Source: Amphimedon queenslandica (lineage: Eukaryota > Porifera > Demospongiae > Haplosclerida > Niphatidae). From it: a stretch of 64,000 nt of DNA. The translations under genes were made by a program, and so were the position numbers. Below the pieces are notes generated by a model. It was not told where the DNA came from, made no database searches, and worked only from the letters and a program-made list of their open reading frames with translations. Shown here in pieces: positions 46,703 through 63,878 of this stretch (position 1 is its first letter; the number at the start of each line of letters is the position of its first letter). Location: NCBI RefSeq assembly GCF_000090795.2, contig NW_003546335.1, forward strand, positions 35,289 through 99,288. Reading direction: 5' to 3'.

Positions 46703-49700
46703 ATGTCTGAGCCAGTGTTGAAGTATATTGGTCATAAAGCTAGCAAAGTAAGATGGGAACCTGTTGAGAGCATAGAGAGAGGGACTCGGTTTGTTACAGG
46801 AAGCTATGATGACAAGGTAAGGGCTAAGCCTAGGCTAAGGGCTATCCATTAGATCTTTCATTATCAAAATTTGAAATCCAATTAACATAAATGCCTGCCT
46901 TTAAGCTTATGAGCCATTAGATATTATGTACTCTTGGCCATAGTAATCCTTACAGACTAGGTTAGGAGGAAGTATCTTTGTTGGTATTTCTGGAGTAAGT
47001 TTCATAAAATCCACCATTTCATTGCATACTATATATATGGCACATGGGCTGCCTACCAATATAAACTCACCAATTCCATTTTTGGAAAAATATTTGCAAA
47101 GAAAATGAGTCCATTTTCTGTATTTTGTTTAGGTTAATAAGGTTCGTCTGTATAACTACAGTCTTGATGATAGCACTGGGTCATTTAATGAACCGAATGA
47201 GGTTTCCTCCTGCTCAGTGTCTGGCGATGTGACTGACCTTTTGTTTATTGACAGGAGATACTTATTGGTCGCATTATCCAATGGCTCAGTCTCTGTAATA
47301 AAGAATGAAGATAACGTAAGATAATTAAATGTGTGGGTGGTTATCTTTTTGACTGCATATAATGTACCGTATAGCGGGTATATTCCGTTCGAGTTTAATT
47401 TCGTTCTTTTTGTTCTCATTCCTAGTGGAACGAACATTTTCAGGGTGTTTCCTCAATGCCATGTGTGTAAAATGGCTGCTCAGAATGAAAATAAAACGAA
47501 CGAAAATTTCTAGAATGAACATTTTCCCAGATGAAATATACCCGCTATACGGTATTCATTTTTCAAAATTTTTTGTAATGTTTCCTTTTTTGAAGTCAAT
47601 CAAACCATTATGTATGTGCTCTTGCTATAGCCCTCAGCGATTTACAAAAGTTGACATATTCATAATTTAGTGAGACTTTGAAACTAAACTAATATCTTTG
47701 TTACTAGACTCTGTGTCCAGCGTATGAATGGAAAGGCGTTCACTGCAGTAATGCTAGTCCAGTTCCTGTTACTAGCATAACTCACTATTCACTGACTAAT
47801 GATGACACTGTACTAACTGCTGGAGAGGATGGGAGGATTGCTGTACTGAGACTTGATAAGCCCACACCATCGAGCTTTATAGGTAAGGATTCTACTGTCA
47901 TAAATTGTACTGTGGGACTTTGCATAGCTTAAACCTACTATTATTTGCGTCGACTAATTTTAGCGAAATCAGCAAAAGTCATGTTTAGCGTTACTAATTT
48001 TAGCATTTTTAACCAAATTAACTATAAATAATAACCATTATAATGAATAATAATTATTTTGGCATCTGTTTAATTTAGCGATTTAAAGCTCTCTCGCTAA
48101 TATAGCTAAATTTAGTAGACGCTAAAAATAGTAGGATTAAGGTATATTGGTCTTAAGTGAGGTAGTGATCGTGTTACATGTATAATTAAATAATCCAGTT
48201 AACCTTTCTGTAAATGTCTACTATGTTTTATATCAAGGGATTAATGCAATATTTTTTTGTTTATTGTTTTTGTTAATATTCAATTATTTAGTTTGCGTTC
48301 TTTTTGTTTAATTACATTCCATTCATTCCTATTGTCTTTTTATTTCCTTTTCTACATAATAGTTTTATCTGCCTAATTAAGTATTAGCACAACACTGTAG
48401 TGGATATTTGAACTCTATTTGGTAATGAATGCCAATAACGTTGACATCATGCATACATGTTGTTCATGCCATCTAATAAGGATGTACATGTGTTTGTATC
48501 ATTCATGCATTCACATTGTGTCCATATAGTTTTTTCAAAAATGGGCTCTGAAATCACCTCCAATTTTTATTACATTTTCTGATGCATATTGATGCATATT
48601 GCATATTGATTTTTCAAGTTATGGCCACTTTTAAAAATAGGCCATTTTCTGAAAAAATCCCTGTGCTATATATAGCCCATGGTTTTTTCCGAAAAATGAC
48701 TAAAAACTCACCCCCAATTTTTATTACATTTTCTGATACATATTGATGTCCTTATGTTGTGTAGAAAGTTTGAACTGATTCCGACTTCAATTTTTCAAGT
48801 TATGGCCACTTTTAAAAATAGGCCATTTTCTGAAAAAATCCCTGTACTATAGCCCATGGTTTTTTCCGAAAAATGGCTAAAAACTCACCCCCAATTTTTA
48901 TTACATTTTCTGATATGTATTGATGTCCTTATGCTGTGTAGAAAGTTTGAGCCAATTCTGACTTCAATTTTTCAAGTTATGGCCACTTTTAAAAATAGGC
49001 CATTTTCTGAAAAAATCCCTGTGCCCATGAAAATGGCTCCAAAATCAACCCCAATTAAAAATACCGGAGTTAGTGTTTACTTGTACTACTGTAATAGTAA
49101 TTAGTCACTGTACATTTTCCATTTATAGTACAGTTTATAGTAGAGTAGAGAGACTTTTGCTAGTCCATAATTATGATATAATATGTAGTGATATAATTTT
49201 GTTTTGTGTCATGCAAGAAATGTCATGAACATGAAATTTGTGTGGTATTGTGTAATAATCATATTGCTGCAAGGTTTTGTACAGGAAATTGTTTGATGGG
49301 GGAATTACTATGATTGACTCCTATTACTGGTTTAGCAGTAATCAATGTATTGTGTAAAATTCTGAAAATGTTCAGTCAACATTATACAAGGGAAGTACAG
49401 ATTTCGAAGCAACTTCAGTTTTGATTGGAATCAGCTCTAATGTAACTATACATTTTAAGCATCAGAGAATTTCTCCTATTTTTGATGATTATAGGAGGGT
49501 TGAGATACATTGTAATGAGCCTGATTATTATTAGTAATCTAGTATACAAAATTTACTCTCACAATATTATTGATTTGCTACTCTTTGTCTAATTACTAAT
49601 AATATTAGTTGTAGTTAGTACTATTGCTGTTACAACATATTTCCTTGTTGCCAATGACTATAATCATAACTAATACCAGCACCTATTACTACCAATTACA

Positions 49701-50586
49701 TATCAATACATTATTCCTTTTATTGCAGATGACAAAGACAGCACGTCAATCACATCCTTGATCAGTTATTATCATTCCGAGGTTTTGGCTGCTAATTTGA
49801 GCGGACAGCTAAAGCTCTGGGACCTTAGAGCCAGCTCTACTGCACCTGCTAAGACATTCCCCATGTAAGCATGAGTGAAATGCAATTGTAAATATTCTAC
49901 TAATGATACCTGGTATGGACAGCAACACACACAGACATACAGTTGCTGTGTCTGTTTATTCATTCATTCATTTACTTCCTATTTATTGCATTCTTAGTAA
50001 ATTGACACACAAACACATTTGCCCGTGGCTATAGTAATTTTAACTTGTCTTGTTTTTATACCAAAGTTACTATTTCTTGTTCCTGCAAAATATTGATTTT
50101 TAAAGTACCCAGTGGTACAATATTAAAGTCCATTTGAATTCACCTGAGCCCAGGAAGTGATTAGAAACCCCACCCAATAATTAACACAATGCACTAATAT
50201 TGTGAAAAGTATAGCTGTACTTTCTGCATTGGTTATACAACCAGCTTGGAGTTAAAGAGCTACAGCTGCTTCTTAAGTAGTACAATAGATGCTGCAAAAG
50301 GAGAGGAATGCACTGGTATGTTTATTTTTTACAATAGAACTTGTAAGTCAAAAGTTATTGCAAGAAAACAAGGGCTCAGGTGAACACAAATGGACTTTAG
50401 TATCATTAATTTATAAATCGTTTGTTTTTCTTACTGATTGTGAAAATTGTCTCTTGAGTTAACATCTAATACAGTACAGTTTGGTACTAACACGTGAAAA
50501 TTGTTTTGTGTACATGTACATGTACATATCCTAATATATGCTGCACTCTACATACATGTACATGTAGTCAACCCTTGAGATATTTG

Positions 50587-50618
<32 letters not shown>

Positions 50619-53600
50619 AACACACACACACGTAATGAAGCAAATGTCTGTCATTATTTAATGTAAATATAGCTTCAGTCTTTGCCAATAAAGTTTATCC
50701 ACTCAACAATTATATAATCAGTCCCCCAATGCAAGAATGGGGGGACAACACCATTCCTTTATAATTACCCAATGTCCCTCTACACATACTCATAATGTTG
50801 TACTTATACCATTTACTATTGATTAGAACAATTACCAGTAATTCCTTGTTTCTCTGTCCATGTGTAGGATACGTGTATGTGTATTGTCTTTGCATAATGA
50901 AGTGTATTATGGTATTTATGTATTTATTCATGAGAGCTACATAGTGTCATAGTACTCTGTTCCTGTATGTACATTGTGCATATTATGATTATCCTATTAT
51001 TATTATGATTAGAAACAATGCCCCCTCATTGTCTCCCTCTCCCTTTGTCAACAGCATAAAACTGCTAGTCTGCAGCTACACAAACAAACTCTGCCCATTG
51101 TTTGTGGCTATTATGATCTCTACACAAACTCTCTCTCTCTCATTTCTAAGAATTGTCATTCCCCAAGGATATCATATTAGCATATGATCAAGTGTGTTCT
51201 CATACTTGTGATTCCTATTTAATAGTTGGGTAATGTACCCTTCCCTTCCGTATTTTAATATCATTCTCTGAATTTTGTTGCTCGTATTGTGTGTCTTCAT
51301 GTGCACTATTGTCTGCATTTGTGGCTTGATTAAGTTAAAGAATATTGTCTCCATGAAAATCAGGTGTTTACGTTAAACAAAGGCTACTGTTTCAATCGGT
51401 CATTTTTACTTTTAATCAAACTAATACTTCAAATAATTGCGATGTTGTATCATCATCATAAATTATAAATAAGTAGTGTAGATCGACCATTTTTTCTAAA
51501 GAGTACCATTAGTGCTACAAAGTTACTTCTTAAGTCTCTGATATATTTTGTGTCTCTACATATAATACTATACACTGCCTATGGTATGCAGAATTCTTGT
51601 GCCAAATTCGAATGATTCTTTTTATTTACAATTTCAACATTCTTTGGGCTATTGCGTTCATGTGTATTCCCATAATTGTTGTGATTCGCCACCTGCTTCT
51701 GACGAAATCGAGAGAAATATATCAAAAAAATATTTCCCATAGCATGTAAGACAAATTGTTACGTAATGAGTATGTACTGTGTAATTATTTAATGCTCCTT
51801 GTGTTTTATTACTCTACCCCACATTGCCTTTTTTATTGCAAGTATTGTATTACTATCCTCCCAACATTGCCCAATTATTTGTAACAAGACGCGTAATCGC
51901 GTATACATTTTCCCCCGACCGCATATCTCTACAACAACCTTGAGACAATAGAGGAGGCATATCGTATACAGCTATTGATGAACATCAAATGGCTAGCCTA
52001 CACATTCCTGGCATGTTATAGACTACGATGCATCATTTTCAGGCATGCAGTCAATTAGTGGCAATAGAAACATTCAGCCTTCCCACACATACTGCCACCT
52101 TCTTCGTATGTACACGCACACGTACGCTAGAGAATGTAATTATGTGTATAAAACTATAGCTACAAAATCAAATTCTAATTATATAATCAAAGCACATCAC
52201 AGTTTATATGTACACAACGACACCTGCCCACTCATAACAGACTCTGTTATTTAGCAATACAGGCTGATTGAATATTGATAGGTAGCAGTGGTAATCAGCC
52301 TCCTACACAACTTTATGTCTTGTTATTCAATCATGATAAATTTGCTTTTCTTATATACACTAGTAACACTATACAGTTATAATATGGTCTTTATGTTTTA
52401 CACATGTGTACATGTATCTTTTATTATGATAATTATGAGGATTTCATCATTATTTCATTTATTGTTTCTATTATGATACTGTCTATTTTTGTAGTAGCTC
52501 CAGCTCTATGGTGTCTGTTAATTGTCTCTCTCATCATCCTAACCAGTCCCACATGATCACTGCTGGTTGTGATAATGGCTCCATTGGATTCCTTGACCTC
52601 AGACAAGAGAGGATACCGATATCATTCCTTCAAGGTCACACAATGGAAGGTCAGACCATATCTTATAGTCACCATTTCATGTATGGATTTTTCATACTTT
52701 TTTACAGTCAGGCTATACCAACTTATATACATGCACCTGTTACTTTTATGATTGCTCTCTTAACTTTATTATTTTTGTGATAAAGGTCTCTGGCTTTATT
52801 ATTTTTATAAGAAAGTTTCTGTGTTTATACAGAGGTGGTCCCTTCTGGTGCTTCCCTCCTTCATACACTGTCTCCCCCAAAAACTGTCACTTCATGTGTA
52901 GTGTAAAGGTCACCTCAGATCCATTATGCTCTAGAATGCACTTTCAAAACACTGTTGTGTGTTGTTCTCATGAAGTTGGTATAGCATATCACATAATTGA
53001 CCCTCCCACTTTACAGCCTGTTCTGTACCTTATAATTTCAACATTGACTCAAGTTATAGTACTATATCTAATGTAGATTGAATCTACTATATTATTATAC
53101 TGCTGTGTATTAATGTATGAAAATTATTATTAATACACTTGTTGATTACTAATCTATACTACACCATTTTCACATGGTACTATTACACTGTTGTACTATG
53201 CATACCATGATTACTATTGCTCCATTCCTTATACAGTATGGTTGTTTCTCATGACTGCTAGTAATTCTGTTTATCTAAATTTGATTTAGTGCCATGAACA
53301 TATGTGTATGTTCTAATTGATGTGTCTCGTATTACACATCCAATAAACTGTGTGTGTGTGTGGGTGTCTCACTCTTTCATCTTTCTCTTTTATTAATTTA
53401 TTTTGTACTCCCTCTCTCTCTCTCTCTCTATTTCTCCCTCACTCTGTCCCCCTCCCTCTCTCTCTCTTCCTGCCTCTCTCTCTCTCTCTCTCTCCTTCCT
53501 TTTCCTTCTAGTTTGGGAGTCTCGATTCCATTCACTGTATCCTGATAATCTAATTTCCTGCTCCCAAGATGGATCACTGTTGCACTGGGCTTCACTACAA

Positions 53601-53825
53601 AGACACTACAACAGAGACCCTCATCACGCCGTCTCTTCCTCTTCTAACGACGACCATATTTGGTCGCACACAGCCATTGCTAAGGGTAACTTTGAAGCAA
53701 CTAGACTCATCCCGGAGAGCAATGTCCACTCGGTCAATTCCTTTGATGTATCTAATAAGAATTGTGTTGTGGGTGTCACTGATGGTGAAGCAATGTATGT
53801 ACTCCCTAATATAGACTGTCATTAG
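46703..53825 (+). CDS. NUP43: Nucleoporin Nup43
   Basis: Six exons: 46703-46816, 47133-47315, 47708-47882, 49729-49864, 52495-52649, 53512-53825; 358 aa (human 380). A WD40 beta-propeller of the Nup107-160 (Y) complex, needed for pore assembly and kinetochore function. Matches to Nup43 include ISKVRWEP-like start (KASKVRWEP), TGSYDD, GDVTDLLFID, TAGEDGRIAVLR, LSGQLKLWDLR, NCLSHHPNQSHMITAGCDNGSIGFLDLR, SCSQDGSLLHW and the C-terminal VNSFDVSNKNCVVGVTDGEAMYV. Introns 3 and 4 (1.8 and 2.6 kb) are long for this locus and carry satellite and simple repeats. Confidence 0.92.
47365..47554. mobile_element. 190-bp MITE in NUP43 intron 2
   Basis: Perfect 20-bp terminal inverted repeats, TACCGTATAGCGGGTATATT at 47365-47384 and its reverse complement at 47535-47554. 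Outer TA dinucleotides could be a Tc1/mariner-type target duplication. Internal inverted sequence (CGAAC...GTTCG) suggests further folding. It is non-coding; the ORFs over it are by chance. Confidence 0.8.
48530..49050 (-). repeat. Satellite family, type A, three units in reverse orientation (intron of NUP43)
   Basis: On the minus strand the units show TTCTACACAACATAAGGACATCAATATGTATCAGAAAATGTAATAAAAATTGGGG and the GGCTATAG spacer. About 170 bp each. Confidence 0.9.
50582..50632 (+). repeat. (CA)n microsatellite
   Basis: Interrupted CACACA run within NUP43 intron 4. Confidence 0.9.
53410..53505 (+). repeat. (CT)n tract before the last NUP43 exon
   Basis: CTCTCT-rich, about 100 bp, ending in the polypyrimidine tract of the acceptor at 53511. 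Confidence 0.85.
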
Positions 53826-54153
53826 TACTAACACTATTAGTAGTAAACATGCTTCATCTATGTGAGCAATATGTCATTATAGTAATGATGATAATATGTA
53901 CATGTATGTACAATTGACTAGTATTATACTTGTCAATGTTGTCACTCATTAAGTACATGTATATTCATTGTTTTTCAATATGTCTTTTATTCTACTAATT
54001 ATTAATCGCTATTGCTGCAATACTCGATCAGTTACTATTTTAATATAATATTACATGTTCAGCAGTGACTATTTTAATTTGAACCAGCTTAATAAAGGAA
54101 ATGTCAACACTTATCAGCAATAATGATGATAATGATATATTAAATTTATCAGC
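53826..54153. other. Convergent 3' spacer
   Basis: AT-rich spacer between the NUP43 and EEF1AKMT1 stops. Nothing recognised. Confidence 0.5.
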
Positions 54154-56041
54154 TCATTTCAATGCACTGTCATAGTTCACATAACAAGAGAAACTATTGG
54201 CTAAGTTGTTCCTGTGTCTTGGGATGAAATTACGGCATTCCTCCACTTGTAGGATTTGTTTTGCCAGTTCTCCCATTACAGTACCTAATGATAGTCAAAA
54301 CATACGAAAGAGAGTGAAATCAGATAGATGGAGTACATTGTACTAATGATGGTGACCTGTGCACTCTGATGTACTCTCTTCACTCGACAGCTGTGAGACA
54401 GCATAGATATTAGAGTAAATTTCATTTACTCTAATATCTATGGAGACAGAAGGTGTGATGCCAAAATAACAATTATCAGCAGAGTAAGAAGAGTCAGTGA
54501 ATATGATTAGTACATACTACATGGTCTATGAGATGATGTCATTGATATAATGTGCTTATTTATAATGGGCTTATCATATCAGTTGTAGAGACTCATTCTC
54601 AGACAACACAGTCTCTAATCGAATTGCTTATACAGCCAAAGATAGTACATCTCACCTACAGTCCTACACACTATTGATTCTTGCCTTGTTGTGTTGGGGT
54701 AGTGCGTGTGAAAAAAATAAGACATGGGAGTGTTAAACTTAATTATGACGTACATAATTCTCGAGTAACATGCATTAACTTAAGCCCCTCCGCATCCTTA
54801 ATGTCACATTAGTCTTAATTCACATGTGGCAATTTGCCACACTGGCAATTAACATGATAACATCCTCTTTTTATTTTATGGATTTGTGCCACTAATAACA
54901 ATAATAATAATAATATGAAGCAAAAAGAAGCAATTTGTAACCATTAATTTTGCCTCTCACTTCTAACAATGATTACCCACTTAACCCAATTTTGCTTGAT
55001 ACTGATACACTGTATTACATAGGGAATGATACTGATACACGGAAGGGAGTGAAGATGACTTACATTGTATCCATCCACGGACAATAACAAATTATTATTT
55101 CATCCTAACTATGCTTTGTGCACAATCATGATATAATCTGCATTAAATTTGGATGCGTTTGAATGCAACGAGCATCAAAGCCCCATCATTTCATGCTGCT
55201 TACCCGTGCATAGAATTATTTTATTAGTAGTCAGTAGTCGAATGGTTTGAGAGACCTTTGTTAAACATTCCTCGGAGAGAAACGGCGGATCAGCAATGAC
55301 CAAGTCAAATCCTAAACTCTTAATGCTATCCGGTACATCCAATGGAGCATTGTAATCATAATGAACATAGTCTTCTCCATGTATAGCAAAACGTTTGTCA
55401 TATTCAAGGAGTACTATACGGCTTTGTTTGCAAGACGAGTCTTGGGAGAGTTTTGCATAGAGAGTTGGACATGATATGCAAGCAATGCTATATAGAGATA
55501 TATTGAGGAATTATTTACTCAATAATATTTAATGATAAGTATTATGATAATCATACTTTCCTTCCGATTCTTTAAAGCATTCCTCGGCCAGTGTTGCTGT
55601 TGTCTCTTCGTCGTACCAAAACTGACTCAATTGCTAAAAAAGGAATTTTGGTGGACATGTGGAATTTGTAGCCTGGTGTGTGTACAAGTCGCAAACAGTT
55701 TGTGGTTTTCAAGATTATGGTCAGGAAACCACATTGGAGACTGGAAAAAAGGCAATCGTGAATGTGTTTGGGGGCAGTCAGTATATGAAGGGATAATTCT
55801 TTAGTAATGCAATTATGATAATCATTGCCAAAACATAATGAGAGTTTTCCAATTTTGGGTGTGGCAGCCACACACGTGTGAATACATGACTACTCTTTGT
55901 GTGTGCTAAATGTACCCAGTCCTCTTGCACTGTATTGACACATTCCTGCTTTGCTATTTGCTCATCATAGAATTCTTGAAGTGCCGCCAAGGCATACGCC
56001 GATAAGACAGGAATGTCTTCGTCTCCTTCATCGGTAGCCAT
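54154..56041 (-). CDS. EEF1AKMT1: eEF1A lysine methyltransferase 1 (N6AMT2 family)
   Basis: Four exons: 55916-56041, 55557-55633, 55204-55487, 54154-54284; 205 aa (human 214). Recognised by LSAYALAALQEFYDEQ, NWQLSQFWY-like QLSQFWYDEETT, VLLEYDKRFAIHGEDYVHYDYN, the catalytic DLVIADPPFLSEEC, KIILCTG, and the C-terminal FIPRHRNNLANSFSCYVNYDS. The family methylates a lysine on elongation factor 1A using S-adenosylmethionine; the DPPF motif is the substrate-amine site. The promoter is shared with LATS (398 bp). Confidence 0.93.
54402..54442. repeat. Perfect 19-bp hairpin in EEF1AKMT1 intron
   Basis: catagatattagagtaaat, a 3-nt loop (ttc), then its exact reverse complement. It lies in intron 3 of EEF1AKMT1. 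Confidence 0.9.
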
Positions 56042-56438
56042 GATTTTAAAAACAACAATTAATTTTCTTATTAATAACTGTAAACGAGGGCGTTGGAGCT
56101 AGAGGTGTGTATTTAGTGTTTTGTCAATTTGTGATTTTATGTTTGGTGACTGGTGGGAGTGTTATTTTATCTGTTCCTTTGAGCCGCTGAATCTGCAAAG
56201 GAAATTAGGAATGTTCAGACGGGCGAGTGCTGGCATCCGTAGTATGCGGAATGGAATGCATAGAATACGGTGCTACTTCCTCTGTAAACGGAGATAATAA
56301 GAGTATACGGCCAGTATACGTTGGTATCCTGCCGGGCGAGCACTTTTTGTGTTTGTGTGTTCTGTGGATTTGAGGCAGTTGAAAAAGGAGAGTTGGTACT
56401 GATCTTGCAAAAAATACCTCCCTCCTCCAGAAAGAGAG

Positions 56439-60091
<3,653 letters not shown>

Positions 60092-60924
60092 GATATACTT
60101 TGTAGACCAATCTTTTGTCAAATACACACACACATACACACACTCATCCTCATTGTTTATATTCCATTATTAAAATAATATAGTGTCAATTGCTGGCCTG
60201 ATCTACAGTATTCTTTTTGGCTCTATCTTTTTTATATACATTCTCTGACATTTTATTTCTCCTTATTATTATTATTTTTGTACACATGCATTATTGAAAA
60301 CAGCACCTCTCTGCCTTATGATAATATACAGTTTCATCATTATTTTTGTAAAATTATTATTATTATTATTTTTGGATTTCTGTTCTATCAAAGAAGCAGT
60401 GTCCCTTTCTCTCTCTTAACAATGTGGATATCATTATTATAAAGAAAAATGAATAATAATAACAATGACAAATTAACCGACAGAGATATTGTATTCCTTC
60501 AAAGCTCACGTAGACTAACTCAAATAACTTGCCCAATCCCACACAAGCTCTACTAACATCACTCGTACATATCAGCAATCCTCCCCTTAATTGTTGTCAC
60601 TCTAATATTTGTGCTTAGATTGCTCCAATTAAAAAGTACGCGTGATTTGGTCAACAGCTATGCTAAATAATGTCACCAGCACACACATTCCAGGCAGAGT
60701 GATAGTTCAGAATAGATGCACACACAGAGGACGACACCTGTTGGCAATTTAGCATGTACGTATATACATCAATGAATGAAAGTATGAATGTGTTCAAGCT
60801 ATGCACAGTTATGGCAACGCATGAACAAACGCATGCATTTGATTGTGAATGATGATCATCACTAACACTACTATCATATTATCAACAAAATGTCAAGAAT
60901 GAACAATATTTATGTGTTCAGATG
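60092..60924. other. Convergent spacer
   Basis: Simple CA and TTA repeats (60122-60142, 60357-60372). No gene or structured RNA recognised. Confidence 0.5.
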
Positions 60925-63475
60925 CTACTTATGAAGAGGATGAAATTCCAGATTCGGACGATTTAGTTTTTTTATTTCCTCTGGATCTCCTTTTATGTAT
61001 AAGTTCCCAAAATTTTGAACCAGTGCTGTGAGGTGCTGGGAATTGACTCCGGTCTCTTGCGATAGCTCCTCTATTGTCTTTGATTTGGTTCTGTGAGCTT
61101 CAAGTACAGCAATGATTTCATTAACTGATAGCAGTCCTTTATTGGTGGAGTCAGTTCTCTCTCCATCACTAGTAGTGGCTCTTGATTGAGCCATGGAGGG
61201 TTTATAAGGATTGTCAATCTATTTGATAATAATAATAACACACATCATCATCATAATCATCATTATTATTAATTTATTATTATTATTATTATCAACCACA
61301 AACAAAAAAAGACAAATAACATAACACAACTATAACACAGAACCCACATAAAAGTGCAAAAAAAGATGTGACATTTTGAACAATAATTTTTAAAATTTGT
61401 AAAAATCCAATTTGAATCAGAATCAGCTCAAACTTCTACACAACATAAGAACATGTATATGTATCAGCATAAATTATAGAAATAGAAAATTCTCTTCTAA
61501 CCAAATTTGGCCAGTGACCCTGTACTATAGTACAGGGACTTTGGTCCGATTTTGGAGCAACTTAAAAAATTCATTAAAAATCCAAATTTGATCAGAATCA
61601 GCTGTACTACATACAGTACAAGGTCTTGAAATCCACTGGCATGAAGCTGCATTCCTGTTGTCCCTCATTCACAGTCACTCTTAATAATAATAATAAATAA
61701 ATAAATAAATAACAAGTACATATACCACAGCTGACATCATTAGCTTAGCCACAGATATTGGATTACTGGCACACTATGCTGAGCATCATCATGACACACA
61801 CATACATGTACATGCACATTAACTATTTTGTTTGTTAAAAACCCAGTGAGCCGTTCCTCATAATTAATGGGATCAATTAGTAGCTGATACAGACTGTGCA
61901 TTGACTGCAAAGGATGCACGGACACCTGCTCCCGATGTGGATAAAATGACACATACCATTGTTGTGATCATTGAAAATGAGGTAAGTGTAATAAATCACA
62001 GCAGCAAGGAATGACCACGAGTACATTATTGTTATGAATGAGAGAGAAGTGAATGTATTAAATGACACATTAGCTTGGTACACACAAGGCTTGACACATT
62101 TGATCACTGATGGGAGTATATAAAATAAGACTTCATATACACAGAATAGTACAAACAAGTCTGGGAGACATTTAGCAGGTGGCATTCTTTTATTAACTTA
62201 CTTTCTGGTGGGTGGTTGTGGAGTCAACATAAACTGATTTTAAGTTCTTGAGTACTTGCTCGTTGGATGAATCAGGAGATACAGAACTGGAAGGAGGAAC
62301 AACTGGTTCGGCTAAAATGAAAGCATAATACGTATCATAACTATACAGCTGTTACTCATATGCAAACTGTTACTCCATTTAAGTATTAATGTCTACATTG
62401 GTCATGATTATAACCCTGTTTCAGTCACTAATAATAACATTAAACATTGATGTTAACAATGAACAATAACAACAAACAAAGGAAAGGAGGACCCAGGAGA
62501 CTTTATAACAATAAAAAGAGAGAGAGATTTATAATGGTACAGTTAAAGGTATCTTACATGTACATCAAGCTAAGAGGCATGGATTGACAATGTTAGCTTA
62601 CGTCTGTATGCATGTATGCCTCTACGCGAACTATCATAATGTAAAATGCATTATTAAGACTTAAGGAGTAAAAGCATAATTTAATTAAATTTACCAAGCC
62701 CATGTAGCTAGCCCACAAGTCATTAGCTGAAACACGAGAACAAGGAACATAACCTCATTTCTACTAAATGAACTACCTACTAATTGCTAAGAGCATGCAC
62801 ACAGCTAATCTGATAGTTGACTGGCAGTGAAGCAGTGACTAATTTTATTAGTATGTATTCCACTAATGATTTATCAGCTAGTAGGTAATGAGGTACTTTA
62901 CTACTGTCAGTAAAGGTGTTAGTAATATTTCCCTACTTGCTTTTAGCTATATTTATCCACTAATTGATTGCAGCCAGCTTTTTACTAGTACTTAGATTGC
63001 TTGTATCTGTATAACTACTTAAATTGGCTCATTTGTATTAAAAGCAACAGAGACACTAATTCTAGTGAGCGGGAACACAATTAGGTGCCAGCTGGCTTCA
63101 TAACACCATAAATATGATCACACACAGTCAAACAACTAACTACACTCTTGGGCATAATCTCATTTGTACCATTAGCCACTAATGGTGGCTCAGCATGTAC
63201 CGTGTATGTATGTATATCAACGTATACTGTAGCAGACGAATGATGTAACATTTATTAGTACATGATATAGGAGATTTAACATCTGCTTTAAACATGATTG
63301 CTAACAGTGTACATAACTACATGTCATCAACTGTGTGTGTGTCTTCATGGTGACAAATTAAGCATTATGGTATAGCGTGTGTGCCATTACGTCTTGTCCA
63401 TTTCCTGGATTGTCTAGCAGCTGTGGTTGCTTCCTTGCTACCGGTCAGTCTCAACAAAGACTTGACTGCCCCCAT
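60925..63475 (-). CDS. NDUFAF4: NADH dehydrogenase complex I assembly factor 4
   Basis: Three exons: 63391-63475, 62202-62311, 60925-61218; 162 aa (human 175), unbroken frame. It starts MGAV, as in the family (N-myristoylation-type glycine). The first and middle parts are weakly conserved; LKNLKSVYVDS matches the family's FLKDVYVDS block. The C-terminus GLLSVNEIIAVLEAH..K...IEELSQETGVNSQHLTALVQNF corresponds to the GK(I/L)SxxEALxLLxxH...YxLxxxDVxxLLKYF region. It acts in mitochondria with NDUFAF3 in early complex I assembly. Identification rests on scattered motifs and gene size. Confidence 0.75.
61380..61600 (+). repeat. Satellite family, type B (intron of NDUFAF4)
   Basis: Core GAATCAGCTCAAACTTCTACACAACATAAG and palindrome CCCTGTACTATAGTACAGGG (61518-61537) are both intact. 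Confidence 0.88.
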
Positions 63476-63784
63476 ATTTCTCGACAAAGAGGAGTGGAGG
63501 TTAAAAAACAATGCTGCTTTTTTTCAACACCTACAATATGACGCATCGATTCATTACAGTCCTTAAAAAATACTACAAAAACAAAGATGGATTCCAATAG
63601 GTAATAGCTTGAATAAAACTACAATAAGTTAAGAAGTTAAGAAAAAGCGAAGAGCCAAAATAGTTTCCTTGCTACCCAGTCGTGGCCCACGTGTCTCCAC
63701 GTGGGTCATTGGAACACTTGGTAGGTGTGGAGGTTAAAGGACTAAAATCAATAAATCTCCGCCTTCCCATAGCAACAACAAGTT
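63476..63784. promoter_or_regulatory. Divergent promoter with paired CACGTG sites
   Basis: ggcccacgtgtctccacgtgggtca near 63685-63709 contains two CACGTG boxes as an inverted pair. It lies between NDUFAF4 and the rightmost gene; control of both is inferred. Confidence 0.45.
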
Positions 63785-63878
63785 ATGTGTCAGCCTCAGG
63801 GTATTGGTATTTTTGAATGGACAAGAGCACGGAGGACTGAGACAACTTCTTTTTATAACCACGTGGACCCATTCAAAG
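63785..63878 (+). CDS. Candidate first coding exon of an unidentified gene (partial)
   Basis: ATG at 63785 opens a 31-codon frame (MCQPQGIGIFEWTRARRTET...HVDPFK) ending at AAAG|GTAATG, a good donor. The gene continues past the window edge. The family is not recognised. Position opposite NDUFAF4 and the CACGTG pair support a real promoter and start. Confidence 0.4.

Noticed and set aside
47156-47670. Four overlapping ORFs on both strands
   Set aside because: Two NUP43 exon shadows and readings of the MITE.
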